From the NCBI GenBank assembly GCA_963682025.1, contig OY821520.1, positions 89,329,670 to 89,393,669 of the forward strand: a stretch of 64,000 nt of DNA, written 5' to 3'. Below the pieces are notes generated by a model that saw only the letters and a list, made by a program, of their open reading frames with translations, was not told where the DNA came from and did not search any database. This DNA comes from Cordilura impudica. Lineage: Eukaryota > Arthropoda > Insecta > Diptera > Scathophagidae. The position numbers and the translations under genes are program-made. Shown here piece after piece: positions 11,042 through 23,054 of this stretch. Numbering within the stretch: the first letter of the stretch is position 1; each line of letters opens with the position of its first letter.

Positions 11042-13172
11042 ATGGAATCGTCAGCAATGTCTATTGGTTCTTCGAATGCAGAAATGGATGTGTTTTCAAC
11101 AACTTCTGGATCTAGCTTTCTGCCGTATTTCAACTTTGGTTTACCAAGTGATTTGAGTGGGCTTAATTTACCTAGTAATCGCGATGTGTTAAACTACTTC
11201 TTTTACTTGAGCAAGCTTGAGAGAGAAAAAAAGCAAATAAAAGAAACTGTTCTTACGCAAGTTTCATTCCACAAGTAGCAGCAAAATTAAATAACCTTTA
11301 GAGCAAGTTAAATATTTCGTTGATAAATCCGAGAAGTGTTGTAAAAAAACTAAAAATACTACTTAAAAAGTATCAAAAAATAAATCATACGTCTAGATCC
11401 AACAGTTCTGCAGAATTTTTGATAACAATAAACGATGTGTTTTACATTGGAACGTGTCTGCGTCCAAAAACAGCGCGCTGCTTCTGTGGGTCGATTCCTA
11501 ATGACCTGCAAGATTTTATGGTGGACCAGCATAGCGCAAGAAATCACACGAGTCCCGAATATGTTCAACACTCAACATTGCCGCCAGCAAATCACGACCC
11601 CACTTATAAGCCTACCTCATCGCACATGGATATTGAATCGGAAATTGACTTCGCGACACCAGCCAGACCGCCAAAAAAAAAAGGATTTATTGCAAAAGAT
11701 ATGACGCTTTCCATTTTGCCATGATGTGCGATTTGATGGCCTTCTCTTTTGATGGCAGAAAAAATAACTGTTTGACCAAAGAAAACATAAGTGGAAAACA
11801 CCATCAGAGAGTGACTAAAGAATCCCATATGGTTGCTCTTAAAGAACCTAAAAACATATTTTTGGGCTATGTTAAAGTAGACGCTGAAGACGTTATCACA
11901 AAACAAAGGCAACTCCACGAATTTTTTGTTGAAAAAATTTGCAACTACAAAATCTGATAGTTTTTTTTTTTGTGATGGAGAAGTAACGAATACTGGAACC
12001 GAAAATGGAATTTTAAGAATATTCGAAATAACTTTGGATAGACCATTGCACTGGTTTGTTTGCATGTTGCACTTCAACGAACTTCCGCTTCGTCACCTAT
12101 TCAATGCATTAGAAAAATCAACTTCAAGTGGACCACGTACTGCTAGTGGAGAATTATCCAATTGAAACTTGTGAATACTTACCGGTAGGCAAACGATTAT
12201 TTGCCTAAAGAATTACCCCCCTATTCTGTACACTTGATAAATTGTAAAGACAAACTTTGATCAACGTTTATATTTATGGCAAAAATCAGACAACTATCAG
12301 CTGTTCACCATGAAGTGAAGCTACATAGCTGTTTTGTTTATAAATGTTATCAAGTGTACAGAATAGGGGAGTTAATATGCATTTGATGATTTTTTTTAAA
12401 TTCAAAACTTTACTTTTTTAAGGCTGTATCAGATTTTGAAGCCATTGCGTTGGGAAACATGCCTCCATTAATAGAATCTAGTGAAGAAAAAACTCTGTCT
12501 AATGACTTCCAATATTTGTACCGAGTTGCAAAAGCGGTTTCTGAAGGTTTTTGCCCAGAACCCTTAGCTAACATGAAGCCAGGAAAAATAATTCACTCGC
12601 GTTGGCTGACAAAAGTCAGTAGACTTTTATGCTTATACGTGACGACTAATTTACCATGCGCTCGCAAATTTCATAATGAAAGTATATGTGCCGATGTACT
12701 TTAATGTCAAATTTTATAGTTCTGCTATAAATGGAAGTTTGCATTATTTAAATTTATACAATCAACAAAATATTTACCACCAACTCTTCGAGAAATAGTG
12801 AACAAAGTAGTCCAAAACAATCCATATTTTGCTCATCCTAAAAACGTCTTGCTAACAATGCTTTTCGATGAAAGAAAAAATGTTCGTGAAAGAGCAATAG
12901 TTAAAATTTTGCATTATCGCGATAAGCTCTATAATCCAGCCAAACTTAGAATTTACAAAGAGTTTACCATCAATTTCGAATGCTTGGACTACATGAATAT
13001 GACAGATTTGGATGATGAAAACATTTTATCTGAGCCTGCCTTCACAGCCAACATTCCCTACGAACACTTGTTGGAGTACATTGGGTTTTACGCTCCACCA
13101 TTGGCTGACCCAAAAATTCCACTACACATTCAAGAAACAGAGAGATGTGTACAGCCTTTGACTAGTGTTTAA
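11042..13172 (+). pseudogene. Uncharacterised transposon-borne protein, decayed, in T1
   Basis: Pieces in several frames follow one order. 11042-11275 has LPSNRDVLNYFFYLSKL. 11320-11640 contains a CRPKTARCFCGSIPND Cys-rich patch. 11721-12170 has FSFDGRKN, then ITLDRPLHWFVCMLHFNEL and PLRHLFNALE. 12430-12700 has NDFQYLYRVAKAV and KPGKIIHSRWLTKVSRLL. 12798-13169 has KNVLLTMLFDERKNVRERAI. From memory these blocks, in this order, match a family of roughly 600-800 residues seen in many arthropod and cnidarian genomes and thought to be transposon proteins; I cannot name its superfamily. At least three frameshifts and one MITE break it. It is flanked by the inverted repeats of T1, which supports a transposon origin. 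Confidence 0.65.
12218..12369. mobile_element. MITE with 23-bp perfect inverted repeats
   Basis: The ends CCCCTATTCTGTACACTTG (12218 onward) and their exact reverse complement (ending 12369) are 23 bp long and enclose about 106 bp without coding capacity. It interrupts the T1 pseudogene between the SGPRTASGELSN and NDFQYLYRVAKAV blocks. A target duplication is not clear; TTA/TTAA-like bases flank both sides. Confidence 0.85.
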
Positions 13173-14015
13173 CGAGTTACAAAAAAAAAAAAAAAATTGA
13201 AATGATGTGATAGCAGTAACATTGGAAAGTCGTACAAGAACGTCTCGAATGGAGTGCAAAAAAGATTAGAAAAAACTAGATTTTATATTAATTTTAACAA
13301 CATAATACAAAAAAAATACTATTTAAAAAAAAATTTCAATGAAAACTTATGAACACATTACACAAATTTTGAGGTCGATTTGGGCGGAACAGGTGTTGAT
13401 TGTAGGACCGTTTCTAAGGATAATTTCTTAGAATTTGTCGTATATTACGATTTTGCTATTCCATTTTTGATTTTTTTTCGCGCATACAAATCGACCCGCC
13501 CTAATAGTTATGGTAAAGTTTAAATGTGCAAGACAAAAAAATAATAAAAACAACAAGCACACAAAATTATGTATGCAGCGCTGGTGAACATATAGAAATA
13601 TAATTGCATGTATTTCCATTCATGTTCATTGCATTTAATAATCGCTTTCAATGAAAGAAGAATGAAAATACCCAAAATTTATGTTAATTATCTTATAAAT
13701 TTTAATCATTATAGTAAAATAAATATACATTAAAAATACTTTAAAACCTAGCCATTTTTACTTCTTAATTTTGACAACTTTGGTGTTATTTTTATTGTTT
13801 TTATTGAAGGGTATCATATATTTATAAGAGCCCAATTTAAATATAATAACTAATCACTTCGGAATCTTTTAGTAGATTTTTTTTTTCTAGAATATCATTT
13901 ATTCTTTGCAGAGGTATAGGCTCTCGATTGAGGTTTTCAAACTTGTATCCATATTATTAAAATTTGAGTTTTGGTCGAAATAAGCATTTTTCATATTTCT
14001 GTCATGGCCTTAAAA

Positions 14016-14105
14016 ATTTTTTATACCTTATACCACTATGTGGTCTGGGTATAATGATTTTGTGGTATTCGTTATGATATTTGACCTAGACCTCTGATCT
14101 CTTAA
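14016..14105 (+). repeat. DINE-like helentron 5' end fragment
   Basis: It matches the first ~90 bp of the complete copies (CTTATACCACTATGTGGTCT, GGGTATAATGATTTTGTG, TATTTGACCTAGACC) and then breaks off. Confidence 0.75.
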
Positions 14106-14476
14106 ATCATTTAAGAGCCTGCCAAAATTTCGTTTTTATATTTCTTCATTCAAAGAGTAAATAAAAAAAAAACAATTTTTTACTTAAATTCAATGAAGTT
14201 GATATTGGTCGTATATGGTTACCCCACATAATTTTCAGCGCTGAATATTTTGGGCTGTTAAATATGGGAAAGTCAACGATTTTTCGATTTGTGCAATAAT
14301 TACGTCAATTTTCTCTAAAAAGGTAAAAAAAACTCCACAAGAATGAACGAAAGCGCCCCCTCGCGGCTGCTAGAAATAAAAATAAATGTGAAAAATGGAT
14401 TTCCCGACCCAAAAAACCCTGGCATACACATTTTCAATAATTTTTTACATTTGAATCAGTATTATCAGTATACCCT

Positions 14477-14477
14477 A

Positions 14478-14530
<53 letters not shown>
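14477..14530. repeat. (TA)n microsatellite
   Basis: About 26 uninterrupted TA units. Confidence 0.95.
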
Positions 14531-14533
<3 letters not shown>

Positions 14534-15333
14534 GAACAGTTTTCAACTGTTATCTGCCAATATATCTTAAGGTTTTTGATACAAATTTTCTTATACCAAA
14601 AGTTAAGACGAAGTATACAAAATCATTGAGTTTTGCTTTGTATTTTAAATAACCAATTTTTCTTTGATGTATTATTGATTTTCTTTTTCTCTACATTTTA
14701 TTGCCTTGTTAAAGGCTGTTTTAATTAATTTGTTTCGCCACCACGTTGTGCTATTCGTATTACATATTCTCATGGCTGTATGAATGTGTATTGTGTGTGC
14801 GTGCGTTTTGTGTTAACCTTAAACCTTTTCTATGAAATGGGGCAGTTAACACACATACATATATACACCAGACAGACAATAAGTCCCTTTACAATAAATA
14901 TACATACTTTCACTGATAGAACTAACAACATACACGTGTTTGCCTTTGGGCCCAACAGGACAACCAAACAACCAAATTTCAATCAAACAAAAAACAAAAA
15001 CGAAAAAAAATCACCACAAATTTTCACCAACATTTCAATTTGATAACAATTTTCTACGGTAAATATTTATAGACGATTACATGTTCAAGATAAAGTATTG
15101 TCTTTAAAAAAAAAAACCCACCAAAAACAACCAACAAACAGGATAAAATTAAAACTATAAAAACAGAGGCGTTATTACGATAGAAAGAAGATTTGTAAAT
15201 TGAAAGATTTTTGATTTGCGTTAGATATTAATATTGAAATATAGTTTTCATTTTGAACTACAGTTTATAAATAATGTAAAAAGTAAGATAATTTAAAAAC
15301 TCTACAGCCATATTGATAGAAATTGTGAAAAAA

Positions 15334-15709
15334 TCTATAATATAAATAGGCTAGGCGATTTCTTGTGACCGATGTTTTGTTCTACCGTTTTATCCTGATT
15401 TTGACCAAGCGTATATTATTTGAAAGGTATTTCTTTTTAGCCGTTTTGCAGACTTACAGATTTTTGATTTTTTCCTTTATTTTGAATAAATTACATTTAA
15501 AGTTATTACTAACACATATTTAAAATTATACAATGCTATGTGTGTGTTTATTAAATTTGTTATTGTGTTTGTAATAAAAATGGGTTTGTTTTTTGCGTCG
15601 ATTTGTGAATTGGCTCTAATTGATTAACATAATTTTAGGGTCTTTATTTAATGAAAAAATAAAATTTCCTAGAATTTGCACTTGAATTGCCGGGGCTGGA
15701 ATCAGCTAG
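15334..15709 (+). mobile_element. Short canonical Helitron, copy 2 (Hel-S)
   Basis: It starts TCTATAATATAAATAGGC after AAA and ends CAGCTAG before T. The 3' hairpin preceding the end is eroded here (CTTGAATTGCCGGGG). It aligns over its full 376 bp with the other copies of the family and encodes nothing. Confidence 0.88.
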
Positions 15710-15984
15710 TAATAATAAATATTCTTGAGACTTTTTTTTGTAGCATAATACTTTTACTTTCATATTATGGCATTTAAACGAACACATATTTTTTGCGAAA
15801 TATGAATTTAGTTAACCGAAAAGATTTTCGAGAATCTTTTCAATTTTATATCAAAACTAAATGTAACGAAACAAAAAAATGTCTCTCTGTTTTCCCTCGT
15901 GCTTTAGTTTTGAAAAACCAGATATGGAACTTCTGAAGAATACTGGCCTGCTAAGGGAAATTATTCGTGTAAAAATTTATTAGT

Positions 15985-16490
15985 TCAATTTATATGATAT
16001 AGAAATCAAATTTGATAAAAATATTTTATACTTATCATTTAGAAGATATGTTTAAACTATATATTTAAACTTTATACTGTTCATTTTTTTTATAGAAACT
16101 AGCATTTTTTGTGTATGAAAAGCGAAAACAAAATAAGTTTTCACAGATAGGCACTCCATTTAAATGGCAATCTATAAAATCTATTGTACATTTTTGTTTT
16201 GCTACGCTAAATACCTTCTGAGGCATAAAATAACATAAATCTGACAATACAAATTTTCAAGGTCGAAGTTAATAATAACATATAGTTCAATAGGGGAAGA
16301 TTATGATCCTCTCTGACATACCTAAATTTATGTGCATAAAAAAATCAAATAAATCACATTTTTATGTGTCCAAAATATAATAAATATTACAAAATTATGG
16401 TCAGTCTAGACCCACTTTGCAACACCCCATACCATGCTTTTCGATTATAACTGAACATAGAAAATAAGCAACAATCAAGACTTAAATTTT
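15985..16490 (-). repeat. Interspersed repeat R, copy 2
   Basis: It aligns with 7955-8640, including GGCACTCCATTTAAATGGCA, CTACGCTAAATACCTTC and GCAACACCCCATACCATGC. Internal differences are many, so both copies are old. Confidence 0.55.
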
Positions 16491-16681
16491 TTTTTTAATT
16501 TATTAGTTAAAGGCAAACTTTGCTTATGTTTAATTTTAAAATTTGTAATTTTCCAAATTCAGACCTCAATCGGAGAAGTAGGCAATTTTCATGATACGCT
16601 TTCAAAATACCTTTCATTTGAAACCAATCTGTCTCTTGCCACTTTAGGAATACAAAAAAAAAAATAAACAATAGTAATAAT

Positions 16682-17460
16682 AACAAGTAAGAAAATTAGA
16701 GTCGGTCTAGACCGACTATACGATACCCTATACCATGCGTTTAGAGACCCTATCTCTTAGGCCCAACTAACTGGACATTGAAAATAAGCAAAAACCAAAT
16801 TTGAGTGGGATTTTTATTAATTTTTTTGGCTGCAGATATGAAAAAGTTCATATCGGATGCTATATCTATAAAGGGACTTGGTCCAAAAATGGACCGATCC
16901 TGATCATGTTTGGTAAAGTCTCTTGTATTTTGCAAAAATATGTACAAACAAAATTTGAGAAGAATCAGTGCAATATTTTTGTTTTTTAATAGATTTAACT
17001 GAAGATCGGGAAGCAGCTCTATATGGGGTCAAAGGAATCATTTTTGGACTACTCATTAGTGGATGTAATGAACGCATACAAACCCAATTTGAGTAAGATC
17101 TATATGACAATTTGGATCTTATGGCAATTTATGTCGATTTCATATGGGAAATTTGTATGGGGGCTAGGTCTGAACATGGACCGATTCTCACCAATTTCAA
17201 TAGCGTTCATCCCATGGTCGATAAAAGCTTATATACCAAATTTCATCAAAATATATTCATATTTGCGACCTGCAGTTTGATTACAAGCTTTACATGGACA
17301 CAGACGGACGGACGGACGGACATTGTTAAATCAACTCAGAAAGTGATTCTGATACGATCGGTATAATTAAAGATGGGTCTAGGTCAAATATTTTTGGTTG
17401 TTACAAACAGCAGCACAAAGTCATTATACCCAAACCACATAGTGGTATAGGGTATAAAAA
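16682..17460 (-). mobile_element. DINE-1-like helentron, copy b, complete
   Basis: Read on the minus strand it has all parts of the family: start TTTTTATACCCTATACCACT (17460), the GTCCGTCCGTCC tract (about 17303-17325), and the 3' palindrome followed by TTTTCTTACTTGTT (16682). The 16750-17366 short frames are by-products. Close similarity to copies at 57164 and 57927 suggests recent spread. Confidence 0.88.
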
Positions 17461-17842
17461 TTAACCAACTAAAGTTTTAACCCCTTGCGTTCCCCATAAA
17501 CATGTTATTTGTACTAAAATATGCAAATTTTATGATGGGGTTAGAAACCTCGGAGAAATTCTTAAAAATCGTTTTGGCAGAAATTCATATTCCGTTTTAA
17601 GTATGGGAAGAACAAAAAAGAGTTTTTTAAATGAAATTGTTAATATTCAAGATACACCAGCCAACAACATTTTGGAATGGAGCTACCAAATGTCTTTCCT
17701 AGGGTTATTTGGTGGGCTAAATTCAAAGTTGTGTTTGGCTTTTCTCTATCACGTCAGGTTTTCGAGACACAAAAAAATGTTTTTATTCGTTTTTCACATA
17801 AAAAAAAAAAATCATTACATTATTTATAAATCAATGAATTTT
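17461..17842. other. AT-rich intronic DNA, nothing recognised
   Basis: The 80-residue plus frame at 17603-17845 contains no domain I recognise. The stretch may be the 3' flank of the transposon that carried the next pseudogene. Confidence 0.45.
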
Positions 17843-19451
17843 TAAAGTGAATGGCATTATTTGAACGTCGTTTATATTTTGCTGGTTCGGTTTCACGTAT
17901 TATAGTCCATCCATAGCCTCCCAGCATGATTTTGTTCCAAAATCCTTGATAATTTCTTTAAATTTCCATTAAATTTTGGTGAGCACGCTCCACTTGTCTG
18001 TCGGTCACCGTTATGTGAAAAAATCTAAATACGAATGAAGAAAATGTATTTCGAGTGACATTCGTGCACTTAATTCGTGATAATTTTTCAATAACTCAGC
18101 AACAATTTGTCTGTAGTTTTCACTATTATTGTTTCCAAGAAAACCGTCCACGATGCTCTTGAAAGATTTCCAGGCTGCATACTCTTTCTCCAATAAACAT
18201 TGTGAAAAATTGTCATCATTCAATAGCTTCTTGATCTGAGGGCCATCAAATATGCCTTCTTTGATTTTAGCGTATGCAATTTTAGGAAAAAGCGCTAACA
18301 AATATTTAGATGATGCACCGCCTTTGTCTACAGCCTTGGCAAAGTTTTCAAATAGGCCAAATTTTATATGGAGCGGCGGAAGAAGAACGTCATTTGGATC
18401 AATTAATGGTTTATTTGAAATGCTTTTTTTTTCTGGTGTATACTCAGTTCTTTTTGGCCACTCTGTTCTGTTCACAGACAAAGGATACAACAGTATTTTG
18501 TGAAACCTCCTTGCATACCAGTCAACAAACCAATGACCTGAAACAGATAAATTTACAGTTAGTTACAATATTCTAAACTATATATACAAAGAAATTTAAA
18601 TCACACACCTTAAGGTCACCACAGATCTTCCATTTATGATCGTTGTATTTGAGTAATGTAAAAATTTCAGTCATTGATTCGTAATTTGCCTTTGTGTTAA
18701 TAACATGAGCAGTTCGTATGGATGGTTTTTCATTTCCATTATGCAAACGAAGAGTCTTTGAACTGTACTTAGAGCCATCAAGAAATAATCCTCATTCAGT
18801 TTCGTCATATGGCTGATTCATCTCTTGAAATAAACCATCAACATCAGTACAGTAGAGAATAAATTATTTCTTTTCAAAATATGCAACCAATTCCAAGATT
18901 ATATCTCTATAGATATTTACTTTTGTCCCAACTGTAAGAAGTTTCCACTGCTGCATACGTGAAGCTAGTAATTATGCGACTTGCTTCGTTAAATGTAAAT
19001 CCCGAATTAGATCATTCAGCTCAGCTTTAGTCATTGGCGTTCATCATCACCCTCATACAAACTACCACTGCCGGTGAAAGATGTTTCGGACTCACTGCTC
19101 GTAGCACTGGGAATGACTGGTAATGGATCATTTGGGGGACATTCGCGTAAGTAATATTTTTTCGATTTTTCATATTGCATCCAGCAATTTTATTAAACAT
19201 AAATAGCAATATGTTTGGTCGTTACTTGACTCTCTCCAAAGTACTGGAATTGAAAAATCGAAATAGAACTTCTTGCCACTTGAGCACTTGTATAAAACAG
19301 TTCTGTAACTATTGCAAAACATTGTCGGTATACACGGTATGTCCAAGTTTCTGACAGCAAAAACAAAATAGTGTAAATATGCATATTTTAAAGATTGTAT
19401 TATTGCATATCTTTTTTTCAACGAAGCAAAAATAGCTTTAATCAGTAACAC
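17843..19451 (-). pseudogene. Uncharacterised transposon-associated protein, decayed (T3)
   Basis: Read from 19451 downward, a Cys-containing start (NDQTYCYLCLIK) is followed near 18610-18660 by HKWKICGDLK. The longest piece, 18011-18490, gives 159 residues with LPPLHIKFGLFENFAKAV, KIKEGIFDGPQIKKLL and MSLEIHFLHSYLDFF. A final piece near 17850-17950 reads MLGGYGWTIIRETEPAKYKR. From memory, the order of GDLK, LPPLHIKLGL, KEGIFxGPQI, SLKIHFLHSHLDFFP and a terminal CW block belongs to a widespread arthropod/cnidarian protein family of probable transposon origin without a settled name. Several frameshifts and stops make it dead. I saw no flanking inverted repeats. Confidence 0.65.
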
Positions 19452-19771
19452 ACGATCTCCCTGACATGCTTAAATGCTACCATCACGAAGATTTAAAATG
19501 AATGTGGGCTTCTGTCAAATTAGTAATTGTGAAATTGTAGTGTCAATATTGACTGTTTTGCAGTATTGCCAGCATGCGATAAAAAATGAACAAGACGTGA
19601 TATCCGAATTTTTATGCCAGATTCGAATTCAGCGCACCCTGATTAGTTGAAAAATATGCTTCCTTTCTGCAGTCAATTTTTTTTTTTTAATTTGTAGACC
19701 AGTGATAATGTTTTCATAGATATTTCGAAAATTTTATTCAGATCAAAAAACTTTTTTAGTGTTATTATATC

Positions 19772-20050
19772 TCATACTCTGCACAACTATGTGTATGGTA
19801 TAAGAATCATATCTTACCATAGTTTGTTTACATTTTCATTAAAATCGCGGAACCTGTTGAAGGAATTGATGATTTTACATAGAAACTTTCTCAAGATGTA
19901 AAAAAATCATTCTCAATTTAACCAACCAGCTGACATATTGAGAACATGATCGTGATTTCCAGGGACGGACGGACGGACGGACAATACTATATCGACTCCA
20001 CTTTTTATAAGGATCACGACTATTTACTCGTATATTTCTATATTTTTCTT
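19772..20050 (-). repeat. Diverged DINE/helentron-like fragment
   Basis: It contains a (GGAC)n tract (GGGACGGACGGACGGACGGA, about 19963-19981) next to ATATCGACTCCACTTTTTAT, and a hairpin-like CACAACTATGTG at about 19780. It mirrors the plus-strand fragment at 2845-3105. Confidence 0.5.
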
Positions 20051-20917
20051 TGCACGCTTGTGTGAAGAGTATAATAAATATATTCTTACATCTATGTTTT
20101 CCCTTTTCTCTTAAGCTCTACGCTTTATTTGCCTTAACTTTATGTATTACATTTAATTTTATTTTATTTGGGCCTCGAGTTTAATGTGTACAAGTGTATA
20201 GTATTTGCAGTAGATATATTCGCACAATTTTTTTTGTTCTTGTTGTTGCTGTTGCCAATGTTCGGTGTGTAGTCAGTTTAGACAATGAAACCAGATCATT
20301 CATTTATTCCAGCTAAAATAATCAATTATTTACGCATATTTGATTTTGGCTTGTTGTGTGTGTTGTATACACCAGCACTAGCAGCACGAGCATCACTATT
20401 ATCATGCTACTGCTTCTTCATTATCATCGTGAATACAAACCAAATATTATACAAGTGCGTGCATAATCACCACATATGAGAAAATCCCTTAAGTACATAT
20501 TTTGTGGAGTTGTGTTGCTATCATAATTTATTTTTGTTAAATTATTTATGGGAAAATAAAGTTACAAAAAAAAAAAAAAAAAGAATTAAGAGACAAGGAC
20601 TGTTAAATTTTAAGAAAATTTTTATTTAAAGTGCTCATTTAAAGAAATCTTATAAAGTTATAATATGTGTGCTGCAAATTTTGTGCCCTGGCAAACAGAC
20701 AGCAGAACCAGTATCAGAAATAAAATCTTGTTAATATGAAAAATAACGAAATTAGTCTTCAGTTGAAGTTTTTGGAAAAATTCATTCTAAGCTGTTTCTT
20801 GTTTTGTTTAAACATGGCTTCTTTTTATGTGATATGTAATGTTTAAGATAAAGAATGAATTGGCTAACACTATGGCGAATCCTCACTGATTCTGAATATT
20901 AAATATTTTTTGCCTTC
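20051..20917. other. AT-rich intronic DNA, nothing recognised
   Basis: A small frame at 20285-20479 and an A-tract at 20566-20582. No element ends seen. Confidence 0.5.
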
Positions 20918-21175
20918 GGCTATAAAAAAGGTCACATCGGATGCTTTATTTATATGGGACTAGGTTCAAAAATAGGCCGATCTTGACTATATTTGGCAAG
21001 GCCACTTTTCTTTTACAAAAACATGTAGAAACCAAATATGAGAAAAATCTGTGCAATATTTTTTTTTTTTTTTTTTGATACTAAATTTCGGGAATCAGCT
21101 TCATATGGTGGCTATGACTAAGAATTGCCCTAAAGGGCTTGCTTTTGGACTATTGATAAATGTATGTATGCCTTA
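20918..21175 (-). repeat. DINE-like helentron internal fragment
   Basis: It matches the central part of the family on the minus strand (CACATCGGATGC, GGGACTAGGTTCAAAAATAG, TTTTGGACTATTGATAAATG). Both termini are missing. It is closest to the older copy at 23055-24473, sharing the variant GGTTCAAAAATAGGCCGATC. Confidence 0.8.
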
Positions 21176-21209
21176 AAAGAACCTATAATTATAAACTTAC
21201 TATTTCTGA

Positions 21210-21452
21210 CTAGCAGATTCCAGCCCTCGAAATTCGAGTGCAAATTCTAGGAAATTTTATTTTTCATTAAATAAAAACCCTAAACGTATGCTAATAAATT
21301 ATAGCCAATTTGCAAATCAACAAAATAAACAAATAAATTTTTATTACAAACACAATAACATATTTAATAAACTGGCTAAAAAGAAAAAGAAATACATTTC
21401 AAATAATAAAACACCATTCACAAGAAATCACCTAGCCTATAAATATTATAGA
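21210..21452 (-). mobile_element. Short canonical Helitron, copy 3, internally deleted
   Basis: It has both ends: CTAG with the CTCGAAATTCGAG hairpin at 21210-21240 and the TC end (TATTATAGA) at 21452. It is only 243 bp because about 130 bp of the middle is missing. It follows the helentron fragment at 20918-21175. Confidence 0.82.
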
Positions 21453-22009
21453 TTATGTCCGATGTTCTAAAATTTAAATTTTATTGAAACTGCTGATATA
21501 TGAAAGGATTCAACAGAACATGTTCGTCATATATTGCAAGAAAATTTGGTAATAAAATGTTTTTTGCAATATATATTTTGCGCGTTTTTTTAATTGGCAA
21601 AACCATCACTCTGTTATCCATTTACTATGCGGAAAAGTTTAACTCCCCTTATTAAAAAAACCTCTCCGCTATTTGTATACTTAAGGTATGACAAGCACAG
21701 ACTTCCAGTTCTTCCAAAATTTAAAAAGATGAATTTAGCGAAAGAGATTTTCCAGTAATGAGAAAGTCATGTCGCAATAGAGGCCTATTATGAAGAATTT
21801 GAGTATGGTGCTGAACAACAATTATTATTTCAAGTATAACAACTTGGTTTCCAAGCGCTCTTCACCCCATATAGTAGATTTCATGAACGATAAAAATAAA
21901 TCATATTTGGTTTTTTTTGTTTAGCAACCCTAGGAAATAAATTAAAAAGAATTATAAGTTGAAGACACAAATTGTATCTACTTGCACACTTTAGCCATAT
22001 ATACATTAT
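21453..22009. other. AT-rich intronic DNA, nothing recognised
   Basis: No domain, repeat or element end recognised. Confidence 0.5.
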
Positions 22010-22205
22010 ACTTTACACCACTCAGTGATAAGGGTATAATGAGTTAGTGATGGCCATTTAATAATAATCAGTTTATGATAAAAATGTCCTTCCACCCGTC
22101 TTTGTGCTGGCTATCCGTGTTAAAATTTTAACCAACTAATAAGACGCAAATATAAAAATCTAACAAAAAATTTAGAGAATAAACCTTTATCAACTCGGGG
22201 AGTGG
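22010..22205 (+). repeat. Strongly diverged DINE-like 5' fragment
   Basis: TTACACCACTCAGTGATAAG, GGGTATAATGAG, then GTCCTTCCACCCGTCTTTGT and CAACTCGGGGAGTGGATG keep the order of the helentron 5' half but with many changes. Confidence 0.5.
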
Positions 22206-23054
22206 ATGCTTATGAAAATCGCATGTCGCGCAGACCCAGTCTTTATAATACTATGTCCAATCACTGCGATTTTTGAGACCCTAATAGTTCTTATATATCT
22301 TAATAAAATTACGTTTTTGCGTGTAAGTTAAAACCATATGTAATCAGCCAATAAATAAAGAATTTTTAATTATTTGTATCATAATACTGATACTCAATAA
22401 AATTTGTTTTTAAATGCGTATATTATGTTACCGACTATGGTAATCATATAGAAAAAGAAAATATATGCCATACAAATTTTAACATAATTATAACCAATAA
22501 TAAAACAATACTATTCTAACAGAGTACTGTCTGTTTCGGAAAATTTTTTGCTTGATATTTATTGACGCCATTTCATATGTCGTCATATGTAAATTCATTA
22601 AATTTCTCAAACGTCATTATCATAACATAATTAGCTTAGTGAATTACTTCTTAAAATTATTACTGAATTCTATTCTTAGACAATTTTGTGGTTTAGGGTT
22701 TCATGTGGATGGGCTTAACGTACGGGAAAACAAATATTGAAAAATCGAACAAACAAAAAACAGTAATGGTGATAAAAACTTTCATTTCAACACATATATT
22801 AATATACAAATAAAAAAAAAATAATCCCATATCATAGAACTTTAGAGTCTAAAGGTTTTGAATGCCTTAATATTTTACATACAGAAAAATATTTGTTAGA
22901 GGTTCGCTAGTACTGGAATAACTTAATCACGCAATATGCATTTTTATTGTAATTAATAACTTCATTAAAAAGAAGCAGGATTTTTGCATTGTCATATTTA
23001 ACAGGCAAGAAAAATATCCAATTCCGCGTATTTACAGACAAAATCTCTAAACTC
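22206..23054. other. AT-rich intronic DNA, nothing recognised
   Basis: The 62-residue frame at 22552-22740 has no recognisable domain. Confidence 0.5.

Larger units (their letters stand above)
9895..13505 (+). mobile_element. DNA transposon with long divergent inverted repeats (T1)
   Basis: About 235 bp at 9895-10130 is repeated in reverse complement at about 13290-13505. Shared blocks include AAATTCTAAG, CCTGTTC and AAATCGAC. The right end reads outward to AAATCGACCCGCCCTAA. Between the arms lies a plus-strand coding remnant (11042-13172). A helentron (10206-10985) sits between the left arm and the coding region, and a MITE (12218-12369) interrupts the coding region. No target duplication could be fixed because the outer left end is decayed. 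The superfamily is not identified. Confidence 0.68.
13506..15333. other. AT-rich DNA with helentron fragment and (TA)n
   Basis: A 5' helentron fragment lies at 14016-14105 and a (TA)n microsatellite at 14477-14530. Nothing else is recognised. The short frames at 14343-14570 and 14780-15043 contain no domain. Confidence 0.5.

Noticed and set aside
11042..13172. Host gene with introns, since the coding blocks lie in different frames
   Set aside because: No consistent splice sites join the blocks, frames shift within blocks, a MITE interrupts one, and inverted repeats flank the whole. A decayed transposon explains it better.
16750..17366. Overlapping small ORFs recurring at several places (MDLMAIYVDFI..., MYIFLQN...)
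   Set aside because: Each recurrence coincides with a helentron copy, on both strands. They reflect repeat copies, not a gene family; frames are short, have no conserved start context and break in most copies.
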